From Winogradskyella marina (GTDB lineage Bacteria; Bacteroidota; Bacteroidia; Flavobacteriales; Flavobacteriaceae): a stretch of 64,000 bases of DNA. Both the position numbers and the translations under genes were made by a program. The number at the start of each line of letters is the position of its first letter. Within the stretch, counting starts at the first letter, position 1. This document shows, one piece after another, positions 36,951-45,872 of the stretch. Location: positions 682,001 through 746,000 of the forward strand of contig NZ_JADOET010000001.1 of NCBI RefSeq assembly GCF_015645385.1. The letters are read 5' to 3'. Below the pieces are notes generated by a model. It worked only from the letters and a program-made list of their open reading frames with translations, was not told where the DNA came from and did no database searches.

Positions 36951-37835
36951 TTATTTAAAATTGAGACTTGTACTTCCAAGCTTTACATTTTCATGAAAAA
37001 CATTAATAAAGTAGCTGCCTTTTAAAAAAGGTTGATCGTCATTATCGGCAACTATTGCTATACAAATTTCTAAATTTTCCTTCTTGTAAGTTACAATTTC
37101 TTTATGACTGTAATTTAATGAGGTGCTTCCGAAAAACACTTCACCTTTATCTGAAACAACATTACCCTGAGGACTTACAACTTGTATATAAATATCTTTT
37201 TGCCCTTCTATAGACAACGGGTTTTCATTTAAGGTAACACAAACGTCAATGGCATTGGCGCGTTTTGCACGTTCGGTAAATCGCTTTTTACCCGACCTTA
37301 ACCTGTACGATTGTGCATTAATATTACTTGCTCTTAATACAGCAGCATTATCAATGGTTTTATAAAGCGAATCGTTAACTTCTTCTAATCCGGTAATCGT
37401 AACTGTGTTATTCTTAATAGTCTTTAATGCGTAGCGTTTTTCATTCTGCAATTTCTTATTAGCAGAATTTAAAGAATCTATAGTACGAAGCAAAACCTTA
37501 CTTTTAGATTTTAATACGGCAAGCTGATCTTTATATTTAGCAATTATAGATAAATCACTTTTTAACAACCGTAACGAATCTAAAGCATTACTAGTCTCTA
37601 ATTTCGCAGCTTGGAGCTGAGTTGTCATAAAATTATAGTCTTGGCTAAGTGCGTCATAACTAGATAGCAAATCTGCTAATTCAGTTTCTATCAAAACTTT
37701 TTCTTGTTTTAAGAACTCTTCGTAAGCATCAATAGATTGATTTTTATTAAAACTATAAATTCCTAAAACGGTTAAAACGACTAATAAAGAACTAATAATT
37801 AATCTATAATTAAATAGCTGAGGGTTAACTATCAT
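36951..37835 (-). CDS. Membrane-anchored coiled-coil protein, function unknown
   Basis: 294 residues. One transmembrane helix at about 11-28 (LIISSLLVVLTVLGIYSF) after a short cytoplasmic end, then coiled coil from about 35 to 175 (heptad-like LNSANKKLQNEKRY), then a compact beta-rich C-terminal domain of about 110 residues (IDVCVTLNENPLSIEGQKDI ... NVKLGSTSLNFK). The C-terminal half repeats the phrase GSTSLNYS/GSTSLNFK. The arrangement suggests a periplasmic scaffold anchored in the inner membrane. No family recognised; divergent to comF. Confidence 0.72.
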   Translation of the reverse strand: MIVNPQLFNYRLIISSLLVVLTVLGIYSFNKNQSIDAYEEFLKQEKVLIETELADLLSSYDALSQDYNFMTTQLQAAKLETSNALDSLRLLKSDLSIIAKYKDQLAVLKSKSKVLLRTIDSLNSANKKLQNEKRYALKTIKNNTVTITGLEEVNDSLYKTIDNAAVLRASNINAQSYRLRSGKKRFTERAKRANAIDVCVTLNENPLSIEGQKDIYIQVVSPQGNVVSDKGEVFFGSTSLNYSHKEIVTYKKENLEICIAIVADNDDQPFLKGSYFINVFHENVKLGSTSLNFK

Positions 37836-37902
37836 TATTAATTTTATTAATTTATAGCGAAATTAGAGCTAATTGAAGTCTGATTTTATTTTAATCGACA
37901 AA

Positions 37903-38583
37903 ATGATGAAAAACTTGTTAAACTTGTTCTTTCCTAAGGTTTGTGAAGCCTGCAATAACGTTTTAACCGATAACGAGGTCGTTTTATGTACAACGTGCAG
38001 ACATCATTTACCTGTCACTAATTTTCATTTTGACAATACTGAAGATGTAAAAAAAATAGTTTACGGACGCGTAAAATTAGAAAAAGCAACAGCCTTATTA
38101 CATTTTTCGAAAAAAGGAATTGTTCAGCAAATACTTCATAACTTAAAGTATAGAGGTCATGAAGATATTGGACGGTTTTTTGGCGAATGGCTTGGAGCAG
38201 AATTAGCAACTGTAGAGGCTTATAAACACATCGATGTTGTGATCCCTGTACCTCTATATAAATCTAAGTTAAGAAAACGTGGCTATAACCAAGTGGCGAA
38301 ATTTGCAAAAGAAATTGCAAACGCACTCCATGCAGACTATAACGACAGGGTTTTAATCAAAATAAAATCGACTAAAACACAAGTTTTTAAAGGACGTTTA
38401 ACACGTTGGAATGACGATGGAGCATTATTTGATATTTCCGAAAACAAATCATTGGAAGGAAAACATATTTTACTCGTTGATGATATCATTACAACTGGCG
38501 CAACGGTTGAAGCTTGTGCTACCGTTTTGTTAAAAATTGATAATATTAAGTTAAGTCTTGCAACTATGGCAATTGCGGATTAA
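37903..38583 (+). CDS. comF: ComF-family amidophosphoribosyltransferase-like protein
   Basis: 226 residues from the tandem ATGs at 37903/37906; an in-frame TTG at 37873 would add ten residues without similarity. An N-terminal zinc finger CEACNNVL ... CTTCRHHLP (four Cys) is followed by a type I phosphoribosyltransferase domain with IPVPLYKSKLRKRGYNQ and the PRPP loop HILLVDDIITTGATV. ComF proteins are needed for DNA uptake in transformable bacteria, though many species keep the gene with unknown use. No other competence gene is in the window. Confidence 0.92.
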   Translation: MMKNLLNLFFPKVCEACNNVLTDNEVVLCTTCRHHLPVTNFHFDNTEDVKKIVYGRVKLEKATALLHFSKKGIVQQILHNLKYRGHEDIGRFFGEWLGAELATVEAYKHIDVVIPVPLYKSKLRKRGYNQVAKFAKEIANALHADYNDRVLIKIKSTKTQVFKGRLTRWNDDGALFDISENKSLEGKHILLVDDIITTGATVEACATVLLKIDNIKLSLATMAIAD

Positions 38584-38639
38584 TTTTTTCGTTTCTAAAT
38601 AAATTATATTGTTTCTTTGTGCTAAATTATTTTGAATAG

Positions 38640-40250
38640 ATGCGTTTATCATTACTGCGAGTTTTAAGTCTGATTTTAATTGCAATATGCATTGCAAGTT
38701 GTGCTAATCGTGGTACTCCAACAGGAGGAGAAATAGATATTTTACCACCAGAAATAACACAAGCTGTCCCAGAAAATTTTTCGACCAATTTTAAAGGAGA
38801 TGAAATTAAAATTTACTTTAATGAATACGTTAAAATACGAGATCTTAGAAAACAACTTATTGTATCTCCGCCTATGGATACGGATCCTATTGTAACACCA
38901 ATGAGTGGTGCGAGTAAATACATTACAATTAAAATAATTGATACTTTAGAAGCCAATACAACCTATGCATTTAATTTTGGAGAAAGCATTGTAGATAACA
39001 ACGAAGAAAACCCTTATCCTTATTATCGCTACGTGTTTTCTACTGGAAGCACTATAGATTCTTTAGCTGTAAAAGGTTATGTTGTAGATGCACTGCAGGA
39101 AAAACCAGACACTTTTATTTCTGTAATGTTGTACGAGGTAGATTCTACTTATACGGACTCTATTATTTATAAAGAAAAGCCACGATATATTACTAACACA
39201 TTAGACAGTGTTACCACATTTAGTATCGATAATATTAAAGCCGGAAAATATAAACTGATTGCGTTAAAGGATGAAAATTCTAATTATTTGTTCAATCAGA
39301 AAAACGATAAAATAGGTTTTAAAGAGGACTTTATAACAGTGCCAACCGATGACACTTATGAGCTTAAACTTTTTAATGAAGAAGTAAACTATAAAGCCTT
39401 TAGGCCATCACAAGATGGTGAAACACGACTTATTTTTCCGTATGAAGGTGATTATGAATCCATGCGAATTAAAGTGCTTGGAGAAACACCTGAAGGTTAC
39501 AAGTCTCGCATTGTTAAACACCCAACAACAGATACCCTATATTATTGGTACAAACCAAAATTTGAGATTGACACGACGTTCTTTACTGTCACCAATAACA
39601 AACAGATAGACACGTTTAAACATCGTTTTAGAACCATAGAAGGAGACTCTTTAACTCTTAAACCTGTTACACAAGGTATCCTAAATTTTGATGAAGATTT
39701 TACGATGGAATCTAATATTCCGTTATCTAAAATTGACACTACTAAGATTAAAATAATAAACAAAGATTCTTTAGCGGTACCGTTAAAAGTAGAGTATGAT
39801 TCTATTTTTAACACGTATAAATTTCCAATTGACAAGCAAGAAGATGAGAAATACAATTTCACTATGCTTCCAGGTGCATTTACCGATTTCTATGAGGGCA
39901 CTAATAAAGACACTTTAAATTATTCTATTAGAACCAAAATGAAATCTGAATATGGAAATATTAGAGTCAATATTAGAAACGCTAAATTTCCATTAATTGT
40001 TCAACTTGTTAATGAACAAGGCAAAGTTATGTACGAACGCTATGCGAAAGATTCGCCTGTTGTAGAATTCAGAAATTTAGTACCAAGACGATACAAATTA
40101 AGGGCCATTTTCGACACCAATGAAAATGGAAAATACGATACTGGTAATTTCTTATTAGGTATTCAACCAGAACGTGTTAGTTACTCAGAACCTATAGAAG
40201 AAGTGCGCTCTAATTTCGATTTTGTTGAAGAGTTTACGCTTTTAGATTAA
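38640..40250 (+). CDS. Ig-like (Big_5/SbsA) domain lipoprotein
   Basis: 536 residues: lipobox CIASC (Cys21), then GGEIDILPPEITQAVPENFSTN, the usual opening of a Big_5-type Ig-like domain, with FGESIVDNNEENPYPYYRYVFSTG typical for the family. Further beta-rich repeats follow (FSIDNIKAGKYKLIALKDENSNY near 200 and RRYKLRAIFDTNENGKYDTG near 500, both SpaA/prealbumin-like). Widespread surface lipoprotein in Bacteroidota with unknown role. It overlaps the convergent omega-amidase gene by 17 bases. Confidence 0.85.
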   Translation: MRLSLLRVLSLILIAICIASCANRGTPTGGEIDILPPEITQAVPENFSTNFKGDEIKIYFNEYVKIRDLRKQLIVSPPMDTDPIVTPMSGASKYITIKIIDTLEANTTYAFNFGESIVDNNEENPYPYYRYVFSTGSTIDSLAVKGYVVDALQEKPDTFISVMLYEVDSTYTDSIIYKEKPRYITNTLDSVTTFSIDNIKAGKYKLIALKDENSNYLFNQKNDKIGFKEDFITVPTDDTYELKLFNEEVNYKAFRPSQDGETRLIFPYEGDYESMRIKVLGETPEGYKSRIVKHPTTDTLYYWYKPKFEIDTTFFTVTNNKQIDTFKHRFRTIEGDSLTLKPVTQGILNFDEDFTMESNIPLSKIDTTKIKIINKDSLAVPLKVEYDSIFNTYKFPIDKQEDEKYNFTMLPGAFTDFYEGTNKDTLNYSIRTKMKSEYGNIRVNIRNAKFPLIVQLVNEQGKVMYERYAKDSPVVEFRNLVPRRYKLRAIFDTNENGKYDTGNFLLGIQPERVSYSEPIEEVRSNFDFVEEFTLLD

Positions 40251-41016
40251 ACCCGTCTCTATCGTTTAAAAAATTCAGCTTTTCACGGTATTTAGTAATG
40301 ACATCTTTTTCTAAAACCACGATTGCAGTAGCGTCTTGGTCTTCAGATAAATTATCCATTCTATTTCCTAAAACATCATAAGCTACTGAATGCCCTGAAT
40401 ACTCATGGTTATTACCATCTAATCCTACTCTATTCACTCCAATACAATAGGTCATATTTTCAATGGCTCTTGCTTGCAACAAGGCATCCCAAGCAGCAAT
40501 TCTTACTTTAGGCCAATTGGCAACATAAATTAAAAGATCGTAGTCTTCAGCATTTCTTGCCCAAACAGGAAAACGTAAATCGTAACAGACCAACGGACAA
40601 ATTTTCCAGCCTTTATAATTGAAAATCACTTTTTCAGTTCCTGCTGTATAGACCTTGTGTTCACCTGCCAATGTAAAGGTATGACGCTTATCGTAGGTTG
40701 TAATTGCGCCAGAAGGCTCAACGCAAACCATTCGATTATAAAACTTATTATTTTCAGAAATCACAAGACTTCCCATAATAACCGCATCCTTATCCTTAGC
40801 TAATTGCTTTAACCATGCCATTGTTTTTCCATCCATTGTTTCAGCAACAGATTCAGGATTCATTGTAAAACCAGAGGTAAACATTTCTGGTAAAACAATA
40901 AGATCGACACCTGTTGAAATGGCATCGATCTTATGATACAATAAACGTCTATTCTCTTCTGGGTTTTCCCAAGCTAAAGACGTTTGTATTAAGGCTACGT
41001 TTAATACGTTAGGCAT
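40234..41016 (-). CDS. Omega-amidase (Nit2/YafV-type nitrilase superfamily)
   Basis: 260 residues with the complete nitrilase triad: E44 in VLPEMFTSGF, K110 in YDKRHTF and C144 in LVCYDLRFP. Motifs around them match omega-amidase, which hydrolyses alpha-ketoglutaramate or ketosuccinamate left over from glutamine or asparagine transamination. The aminotransferase four genes' length upstream in the same direction would generate that substrate, so the two form a transamination/omega-amidase pathway, as in methionine salvage. It begins two bases after the stop of the coiled-coil gene. Confidence 0.9.
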   Translation of the reverse strand: MPNVLNVALIQTSLAWENPEENRRLLYHKIDAISTGVDLIVLPEMFTSGFTMNPESVAETMDGKTMAWLKQLAKDKDAVIMGSLVISENNKFYNRMVCVEPSGAITTYDKRHTFTLAGEHKVYTAGTEKVIFNYKGWKICPLVCYDLRFPVWARNAEDYDLLIYVANWPKVRIAAWDALLQARAIENMTYCIGVNRVGLDGNNHEYSGHSVAYDVLGNRMDNLSEDQDATAIVVLEKDVITKYREKLNFLNDRDGFNLKA

Positions 41017-41018
41017 AG

Positions 41019-41603
41019 TTACATTTTTTGTTTTGCTTTTGTAAGCTTTTCTGTGAGCTTGTCAATTTTATCAAGCCACTTTCCTTCATCTACAGGTGAC
41101 AATTTACCTTTTCTTTTTAACTTTTCATATTTCTTCTGAGCCTTTTCTAATTTGTCTTCGGCCTTTTCAAATTTCTTTTGAAGCTTTTCCTTTTTCTTTA
41201 TTTCCTTCTCAGCTTTCTTTTGTGCTTTTTCTTCCTTTTTCCGTGCCTTTTCAGCTTTTTTATTCTCTTTTTCTAGTTTTTCGGCAACGGCTTCCTTTTT
41301 CTTTAAAGCTTTCTCTTCCTCCTTCTTTGCTTTTTTAGCCTCTTTTATTGCTTTAGCTTCTTCCTTTTTTAACTTTTCTGCTTCAACTTTAGCCTTTTCT
41401 ACAAGTTTAATTTTTTCTGAAATTACAGCAGCTTCTTTAAAAATTAAGGTCTTTTCTTCAAGACTTAAGGTTTCAGTTACATCTTGTCCGTCTTTAAAGA
41501 TTTTCTCATTTTTTACCTCATAAGTTTTTCCGTCTTTTACAACTTCCTGAGCAAACGAGTTTAAAGAAAAGGCTACGAATAATAAGAGTATATAAGATTT
41601 CAT
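41019..41603 (-). CDS. Secreted Lys/Glu-rich coiled-coil protein (paralogue A)
   Basis: 194 residues: signal peptide ending NSFAQ (about 19), then VVKDGKTYEVKNEKIFKDGQ, then a charged helix from about 50 to 165 with runs of K, E and A, and a C-terminal KRKGKLSPVDEGKWLDKIDK. The opening YEVK...DG..VT..LS.EEK and the ending GKLSP.D...W..K are shared with the neighbouring 170-residue lipoprotein, so the two are paralogues joined by different-length helices. Type I signal peptide here, lipoprotein signal in the other. Function unknown. The opposite strand carries long AT-rich ORFs that are shadows. Confidence 0.78.
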   Translation of the reverse strand: MKSYILLLFVAFSLNSFAQEVVKDGKTYEVKNEKIFKDGQDVTETLSLEEKTLIFKEAAVISEKIKLVEKAKVEAEKLKKEEAKAIKEAKKAKKEEEKALKKKEAVAEKLEKENKKAEKARKKEEKAQKKAEKEIKKKEKLQKKFEKAEDKLEKAQKKYEKLKRKGKLSPVDEGKWLDKIDKLTEKLTKAKQKM

Positions 41604-41670
41604 TGTTTTGGAGTTTATTGTTCATTTATAAGACACAAAAATGCTTAAAAAGTAACATCTAAAATTACGT

Positions 41671-42183
41671 TTAAAGTTTATTTTTTGCTTCATTTACGTC
41701 TTCTTTTATTTTTTCGAGTTTTTCTTTCCAGTCTTCGATATCATTCGGTGAAAGTTTACCTTCTTTCTTCAACTTTTTAAACTTATTTCTTTTGTCGTTG
41801 TAACGCGCTTTAATTGTTGCGTAATTATCGCGTGCATCTTGAGATTCTTTAAGACTGTCCTCCAATGTTTCTAGTTCTTCTTCTAGTTCCTTTTGCTTAT
41901 TTTCTGCTGCTTCCTGGATGTTTTCTTGTTCTTCAATGGCATCTTCTAATTCCTTTTGCTTCTTGTCAAAAGCCTTTTTTGCATTTTCTTTTCTTTCAAG
42001 AACAGTATTTATCGCTTCTTTTTCTTCCGCACTCAAGTTTTTAGTGACGTTATTTCCGTCATTTTTAATGGTGTTACCTTTTACTTCATACACTTTACCT
42101 TCATCTGTAATGACACGTTCACTGCTTCCGCAAGACAACATTAAGACTAAAGAAAAGCACATTATTATATTTTGAAATTTCAT
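41671..42183 (-). CDS. Coiled-coil lipoprotein (paralogue B)
   Basis: 170 residues from the ATG at 42183 (an upstream ATG at 42231 precedes the signal peptide by 16 residues). Lipobox LMLSC, then GKVYEVKGNTIKNDGNNVTK, a Glu-rich helix (about 60-140) and the ending KKEGKLSPNDIEDWKEKLEK. Same architecture as the gene that follows 67 bases downstream, with a lipid anchor instead of a free signal peptide. They may form a pair, with B membrane-bound and A soluble; this is inference from architecture and adjacency. Confidence 0.78.
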   Translation of the reverse strand: MKFQNIIMCFSLVLMLSCGSSERVITDEGKVYEVKGNTIKNDGNNVTKNLSAEEKEAINTVLERKENAKKAFDKKQKELEDAIEEQENIQEAAENKQKELEEELETLEDSLKESQDARDNYATIKARYNDKRNKFKKLKKEGKLSPNDIEDWKEKLEKIKEDVNEAKNKL

Positions 42184-42260
42184 AGTTATAGTATGTATTG
42201 GTTCTATTTTTTTAGACACCCAATAACACATAAAGTCACGATTTTACGAAAGTTTTAACA

Positions 42261-43403
42261 TTAGATCCTATTTACAATTTCTGCCGCTTGTAGTAGTGTT
42301 TCATCTGTTTTTGCAAAACAAAAACGCAACACCTTATCATCTTTCCCATTGTCATTAAATACAGATAGTGGAATTGAAGCCATCTTAAACTCTTTGGTTA
42401 ATCGTTTTGCAAAATCCACATCGTATTCATCTGTAACCTCAGAATAATCTAAAACTTGAAAATAGGTGCCTTTTGAAGGTTGAAACTTAAAGCGCGATTC
42501 TGAAATTAATTTTAAAAACAAATCGCGTTTCTGTTGAAAAAAAGCATTTAAACCCAAGTATGTCTCTGAATCTTGCATATAATCTGCAATCCCTTTTTGC
42601 GACGGATGGTGTACCGAAAAGACATTAAACTGATGCACTTTTCTAAACTCTGACATTAAGTAATCTGGCGCACAGCAATAGCCTATTTTCCAACCTGTGT
42701 TATGAAATGTTTTTCCGAAGGAAGCCGTTATAAAACTGCGTTGTTTTAAATCTTGAAATAAACAAACACTTTGGTGCTGAGCATCATCAAAAACGATATG
42801 CTCGTATACCTCATCACTCAAAACAATAATGTTGGTACCGTTTGTCAATTTTTGAAGTTGAAGCATATCCTCTTTAGACCAAATCGTTCCACTAGGATTG
42901 TGCGGCGAATTAATAATTATCATTTTGGTTTTAGACGATATTTTTGAAGCCACCTCATCCCAATTCACTTTATAATTAGGGGCTTCTAATTGAACAGCGA
43001 TTGGTTTTCCTCCATTAATTTCAATAGCGGGTTGGTAACTATCATATGCAGGTTTAAAAATGATAACCTCATCATTTTTGTTTACAAATGCCGAAATAAT
43101 AGTATATATCGCTTGGGTTGCACCTGCCGTCACTGTAATTTCCTTTTCAGGGTGATAATGGCTTTTATAAAGTAACTCATATTTATGAGCAATCGCCAGA
43201 CGCAAGTCTAAATTACCAGCCATTGGTGCATATTGATTGTAACCTGTATTCATGGCATTGGCTACCAAATCATTCAACTTTTTCGAACTGGGAAAATCAG
43301 GAAATCCTTGTGATAAATTAATAGCATTATGTTGTTTTGCCAAAGCACTCATCACCGTAAAAATTGACGTGCTTGTATTCGGTAATTTAGATTTAAAATT
43401 CAT
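42261..43403 (-). CDS. PLP-dependent aminotransferase (methionine/glutamine transaminase-like)
   Basis: 380 residues of fold-type I from the ATG at 43403. The PLP lysine K231 lies in ASFGKTFHNTGWKIGY; other markers are NLSQGFPDFPS, ATQAIYTIISAF, NSPHNPSGTIW and LSDEVYEHIVFD. This branch includes glutamine transaminase K / kynurenine aminotransferase and bacterial methionine aminotransferase (YbdL, MtnE). With the omega-amidase downstream it fits glutamine- or methionine-keto acid transamination with subsequent hydrolysis of the ketoglutaramate. The 78-base gap to the next gene suggests it belongs to the same transcript. Confidence 0.88.
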   Translation of the reverse strand: MNFKSKLPNTSTSIFTVMSALAKQHNAINLSQGFPDFPSSKKLNDLVANAMNTGYNQYAPMAGNLDLRLAIAHKYELLYKSHYHPEKEITVTAGATQAIYTIISAFVNKNDEVIIFKPAYDSYQPAIEINGGKPIAVQLEAPNYKVNWDEVASKISSKTKMIIINSPHNPSGTIWSKEDMLQLQKLTNGTNIIVLSDEVYEHIVFDDAQHQSVCLFQDLKQRSFITASFGKTFHNTGWKIGYCCAPDYLMSEFRKVHQFNVFSVHHPSQKGIADYMQDSETYLGLNAFFQQKRDLFLKLISESRFKFQPSKGTYFQVLDYSEVTDEYDVDFAKRLTKEFKMASIPLSVFNDNGKDDKVLRFCFAKTDETLLQAAEIVNRI

Positions 43404-43486
43404 GAAATTATATGCTTTATATGCTAAAACATTAAAGATATAAAACAAGCTTTTCTATCTTTACAAAAACTAATAAAATATTAACT

Positions 43487-45625
43487 ATGCGCTTATTAAA
43501 AATTCTTTTTCTTTTTGTTGCTTTTCAAGTTTCAGCCCAACAAGGTGGTATGTGGATTCCTTCACTTTTAGAAGGCATGAACGAAGACGAAATGCAAAGT
43601 TTGGGTAGTAAATTAACGGCTCAAGATATTTACGATGTTAACAATTCTAGCTTAAAAGATGCCATTGGTCATTTTAATGGTGGTTGTACTAGTGAAGTGA
43701 TTTCAGACCAAGGTTTAATCCTTACCAATCACCATTGTGGATACAGCCAAATTCAATCGCATTCCTCTTTAGAAAACGATTATTTAAAAGATGGTTTTTG
43801 GGCCATGACTAAAGACGAAGAATTACCTAACGAAGGTTTATTCATTGAATTTATTGTAAGTATACACGATGTATCTGATGTGGTTTTAAAAGGTATAACC
43901 GATAGCATGACTGAAAAAGAGAAGCAATCTCAAATTTCTAAAAACAGTAATGCTGCCATGAAAACCTGGCCAAGAGAATCGTGGCAAGATGTAAAAACAA
44001 AAGCCTTTTATGAAGGTAATCAATACTTCCTTTTCGTCACAGAGCGTTTTGAAGATATCCGTTTGGTGGGTGCTCCTCCAACTAGTATTGGAAAATTTGG
44101 AAGTGACACTGATAACTGGGTGTTTCCACGACATACCGGTGACTTTTCATTATTTAGAATATATGCCGATGAAAATAACCGTCCGGCAAAATACAGTAAG
44201 GATAACAAACCTTACACACCAAAACACTACCTTCCAGTATCATTAGATGGTGTAGAAGAAGGAGATTTTACTATGGTTTTTGGTTTTCCAGGGACTACAG
44301 AAGAATATCTTCCGGCTGTTGCCATTGAGCATATTACTAAAGAGTTTAACCCAACCAATATTGCTATTAGAGAAGCTGCTTTACAAGTCATTGATGAAAA
44401 AATGAAATCAAGTGACGAAGTACGAATCAAGTATGCGTCTAAACAAGCTAGGATTGCTAACTCTTGGAAACGATGGATTGGGGTTAATTTAGGTATCGAA
44501 AAAAGTAATGCTGTAGAACAACGTAGAGCCTTTGAAGCTACATTCACAAAAGCCTTAAAAGAAAAAGGATTAGAAGATAAATACGGCCATATTCTACCAG
44601 AATTTGATAAGTTATACAAAGATTTTGCCGCTATAAATATTAAGCGCCGAAACTTTATAGAAGTGTTTTTAACCACCAATGAGTTGATGCAAATGACTTT
44701 TAGAGCTTATCAAGTAGAACAAGCTTTAATTGAAAACCCTGCAATACTTGAAAGAGGAAAAGAAGTTTTAACGGGCCAATTAAGAGGTATTCATAAAAAC
44801 TACGATGCAGATTTAGACAAAGGTGTCTATAAAAATGTCATGCCACTTTATACGGATAATGTAGATGCTTCTATTTATAAAAAAACAGCCTTTACTAATT
44901 TAGATTCCGCTTTACAATTATTAGAAGGTGATGCGGAAACCGTGATAAAAAATCTTAACAATGATGCGGCCTATGCTTATGCTAAACCTATTATCGCTGA
45001 GTTTTTTGAAACGATTAATCCAGAATACGAAGATAAAAACACACCAATTACAGCCTTACAAACACAATACATGACGGCCTTAATGGAAGCATTACCTGAA
45101 GAACGTTACTTCCCAGATGCTAACAGTACACTGCGTGTTACTTACGGACAAGTTAGAGGCTATTCGCCAAGAGATGCTGTATATTACAGTCCGGTGAGTT
45201 ACTTAGATGGTGTCATTGAAAAATACGTTCCTGGCGATTATGAATTTGATGTCCCACAAAAACTGATTGAGTTATACGAATCTAAAGATTATGGTCAATA
45301 TGCTGACAGCAACGGAAAAGTACCGGTTTGTTTCTTAGGAACCAATCATACCACAGGTGGTAATTCTGGAAGTCCTGCCATTGATGCACATGGAAACTTA
45401 GTGGGTTTAAACTTTGACCGCGTTTGGGAAGGGACTATGAGTGACATGAATTACGACCCAGAAATCTGCCGTAACATCATGGTCGATTTACGTTATGTGC
45501 TTTTTATTATTGATAAATATGCTGGTGCACAACATTTAATTGATGAGATGGAATTAGTACATCCTAAGACTGATGGCTCTAAGTCTAAGAAAAAGAAGAG
45601 GAATAAACGTAAGAAACGTAGTTAG
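43487..45625 (+). CDS. S46-family dipeptidyl peptidase (DPP7/DPP11)
   Basis: 712 residues: signal peptide ending QVSAQ (18), then GGMWIPSLL, the typical start. Catalytic triad: H83 in LTNHHCGY, D219 in FPRHTGDFSLFR and S627 in GGNSGSPA. These periplasmic enzymes remove dipeptides from oligopeptides taken up during protein degradation. The segment LNFDRVWEG places Arg645 where, as far as I recall, DPP11 has Arg and DPP7 has Gly; that would predict preference for Asp/Glu at P1. The C-terminus carries an odd basic tail (KSKKKKRNKRKKRS). Confidence 0.93.
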   Translation: MRLLKILFLFVAFQVSAQQGGMWIPSLLEGMNEDEMQSLGSKLTAQDIYDVNNSSLKDAIGHFNGGCTSEVISDQGLILTNHHCGYSQIQSHSSLENDYLKDGFWAMTKDEELPNEGLFIEFIVSIHDVSDVVLKGITDSMTEKEKQSQISKNSNAAMKTWPRESWQDVKTKAFYEGNQYFLFVTERFEDIRLVGAPPTSIGKFGSDTDNWVFPRHTGDFSLFRIYADENNRPAKYSKDNKPYTPKHYLPVSLDGVEEGDFTMVFGFPGTTEEYLPAVAIEHITKEFNPTNIAIREAALQVIDEKMKSSDEVRIKYASKQARIANSWKRWIGVNLGIEKSNAVEQRRAFEATFTKALKEKGLEDKYGHILPEFDKLYKDFAAINIKRRNFIEVFLTTNELMQMTFRAYQVEQALIENPAILERGKEVLTGQLRGIHKNYDADLDKGVYKNVMPLYTDNVDASIYKKTAFTNLDSALQLLEGDAETVIKNLNNDAAYAYAKPIIAEFFETINPEYEDKNTPITALQTQYMTALMEALPEERYFPDANSTLRVTYGQVRGYSPRDAVYYSPVSYLDGVIEKYVPGDYEFDVPQKLIELYESKDYGQYADSNGKVPVCFLGTNHTTGGNSGSPAIDAHGNLVGLNFDRVWEGTMSDMNYDPEICRNIMVDLRYVLFIIDKYAGAQHLIDEMELVHPKTDGSKSKKKKRNKRKKRS

Positions 45626-45668
45626 TTAGCAGTTAACAGCTATTATTAGAAACGAAATTTATTAGACC

Positions 45669-45697
45669 TCATCGTTTTTTAACGGTGAAGTTTTTTT
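45669..45697 (+). terminator. Probable terminator of the S46 peptidase gene
   Basis: CATCGTT pairs with AACGGTG (one wobble), loop TTTT, then AAG and seven T residues. Confidence 0.6.
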
Positions 45698-45709
45698 GTG
45701 TTTGACATT

Positions 45710-45765
45710 TTCGCTTCTCGATACAATTCCTCATTCTTCGGAATCACTCGAAGTGACACTCTGAT
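45710..45765. repeat. Degenerate interspersed repeat
   Basis: CGCTTCTCGATACAATTCCTCATTCTTCGGAATCACTCGAAGTGACA contains two nested inverted repeats (ATTCC..GGAAT; TCTCGA..TCGAAG) and a GTGACA end, similar in type to the element at 57187. The rest of the gap to 45785 shows nothing else. Confidence 0.5.
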
Positions 45766-45784
45766 TTCACATTAAATGTAAAGA

Positions 45785-45820
45785 ACAAAAAAATCCCAAA
45801 CATTGCTGCTTGGGATTTGA
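45785..45820 (-). terminator. Terminator of ahcY
   Basis: On the minus strand AAATCCCAAGCAGCAATG TTTGGGATTT runs into seven T residues; it lies beyond the ahcY stop. Confidence 0.82.
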
Positions 45821-45846
45821 GATTTAATTATTGGAATTTAGACTAA

Positions 45847-45870
45847 GAGATTCCTGCTTTCGCAGGAATT
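45847..45870. repeat. Interspersed palindromic repeat GAGATTCCTGCTTTCGCAGGAATT
   Basis: The best-preserved copy in the window of the ATTCCTGC-TTTC-GCAGGAAT family: an 8-bp perfect stem with a 4-base loop, abutting the ahcY stop codon. Confidence 0.65.
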
Positions 45871-45872
45871 TG

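Noticed and set aside
41096..41338. Plus-strand ORF rich in Phe, Leu and Ser opposite the Lys/Glu-rich gene
   Set aside because: It is the complement of low-complexity AAG/GAA codons; no family, no promoter, and it is fully inside a real gene.
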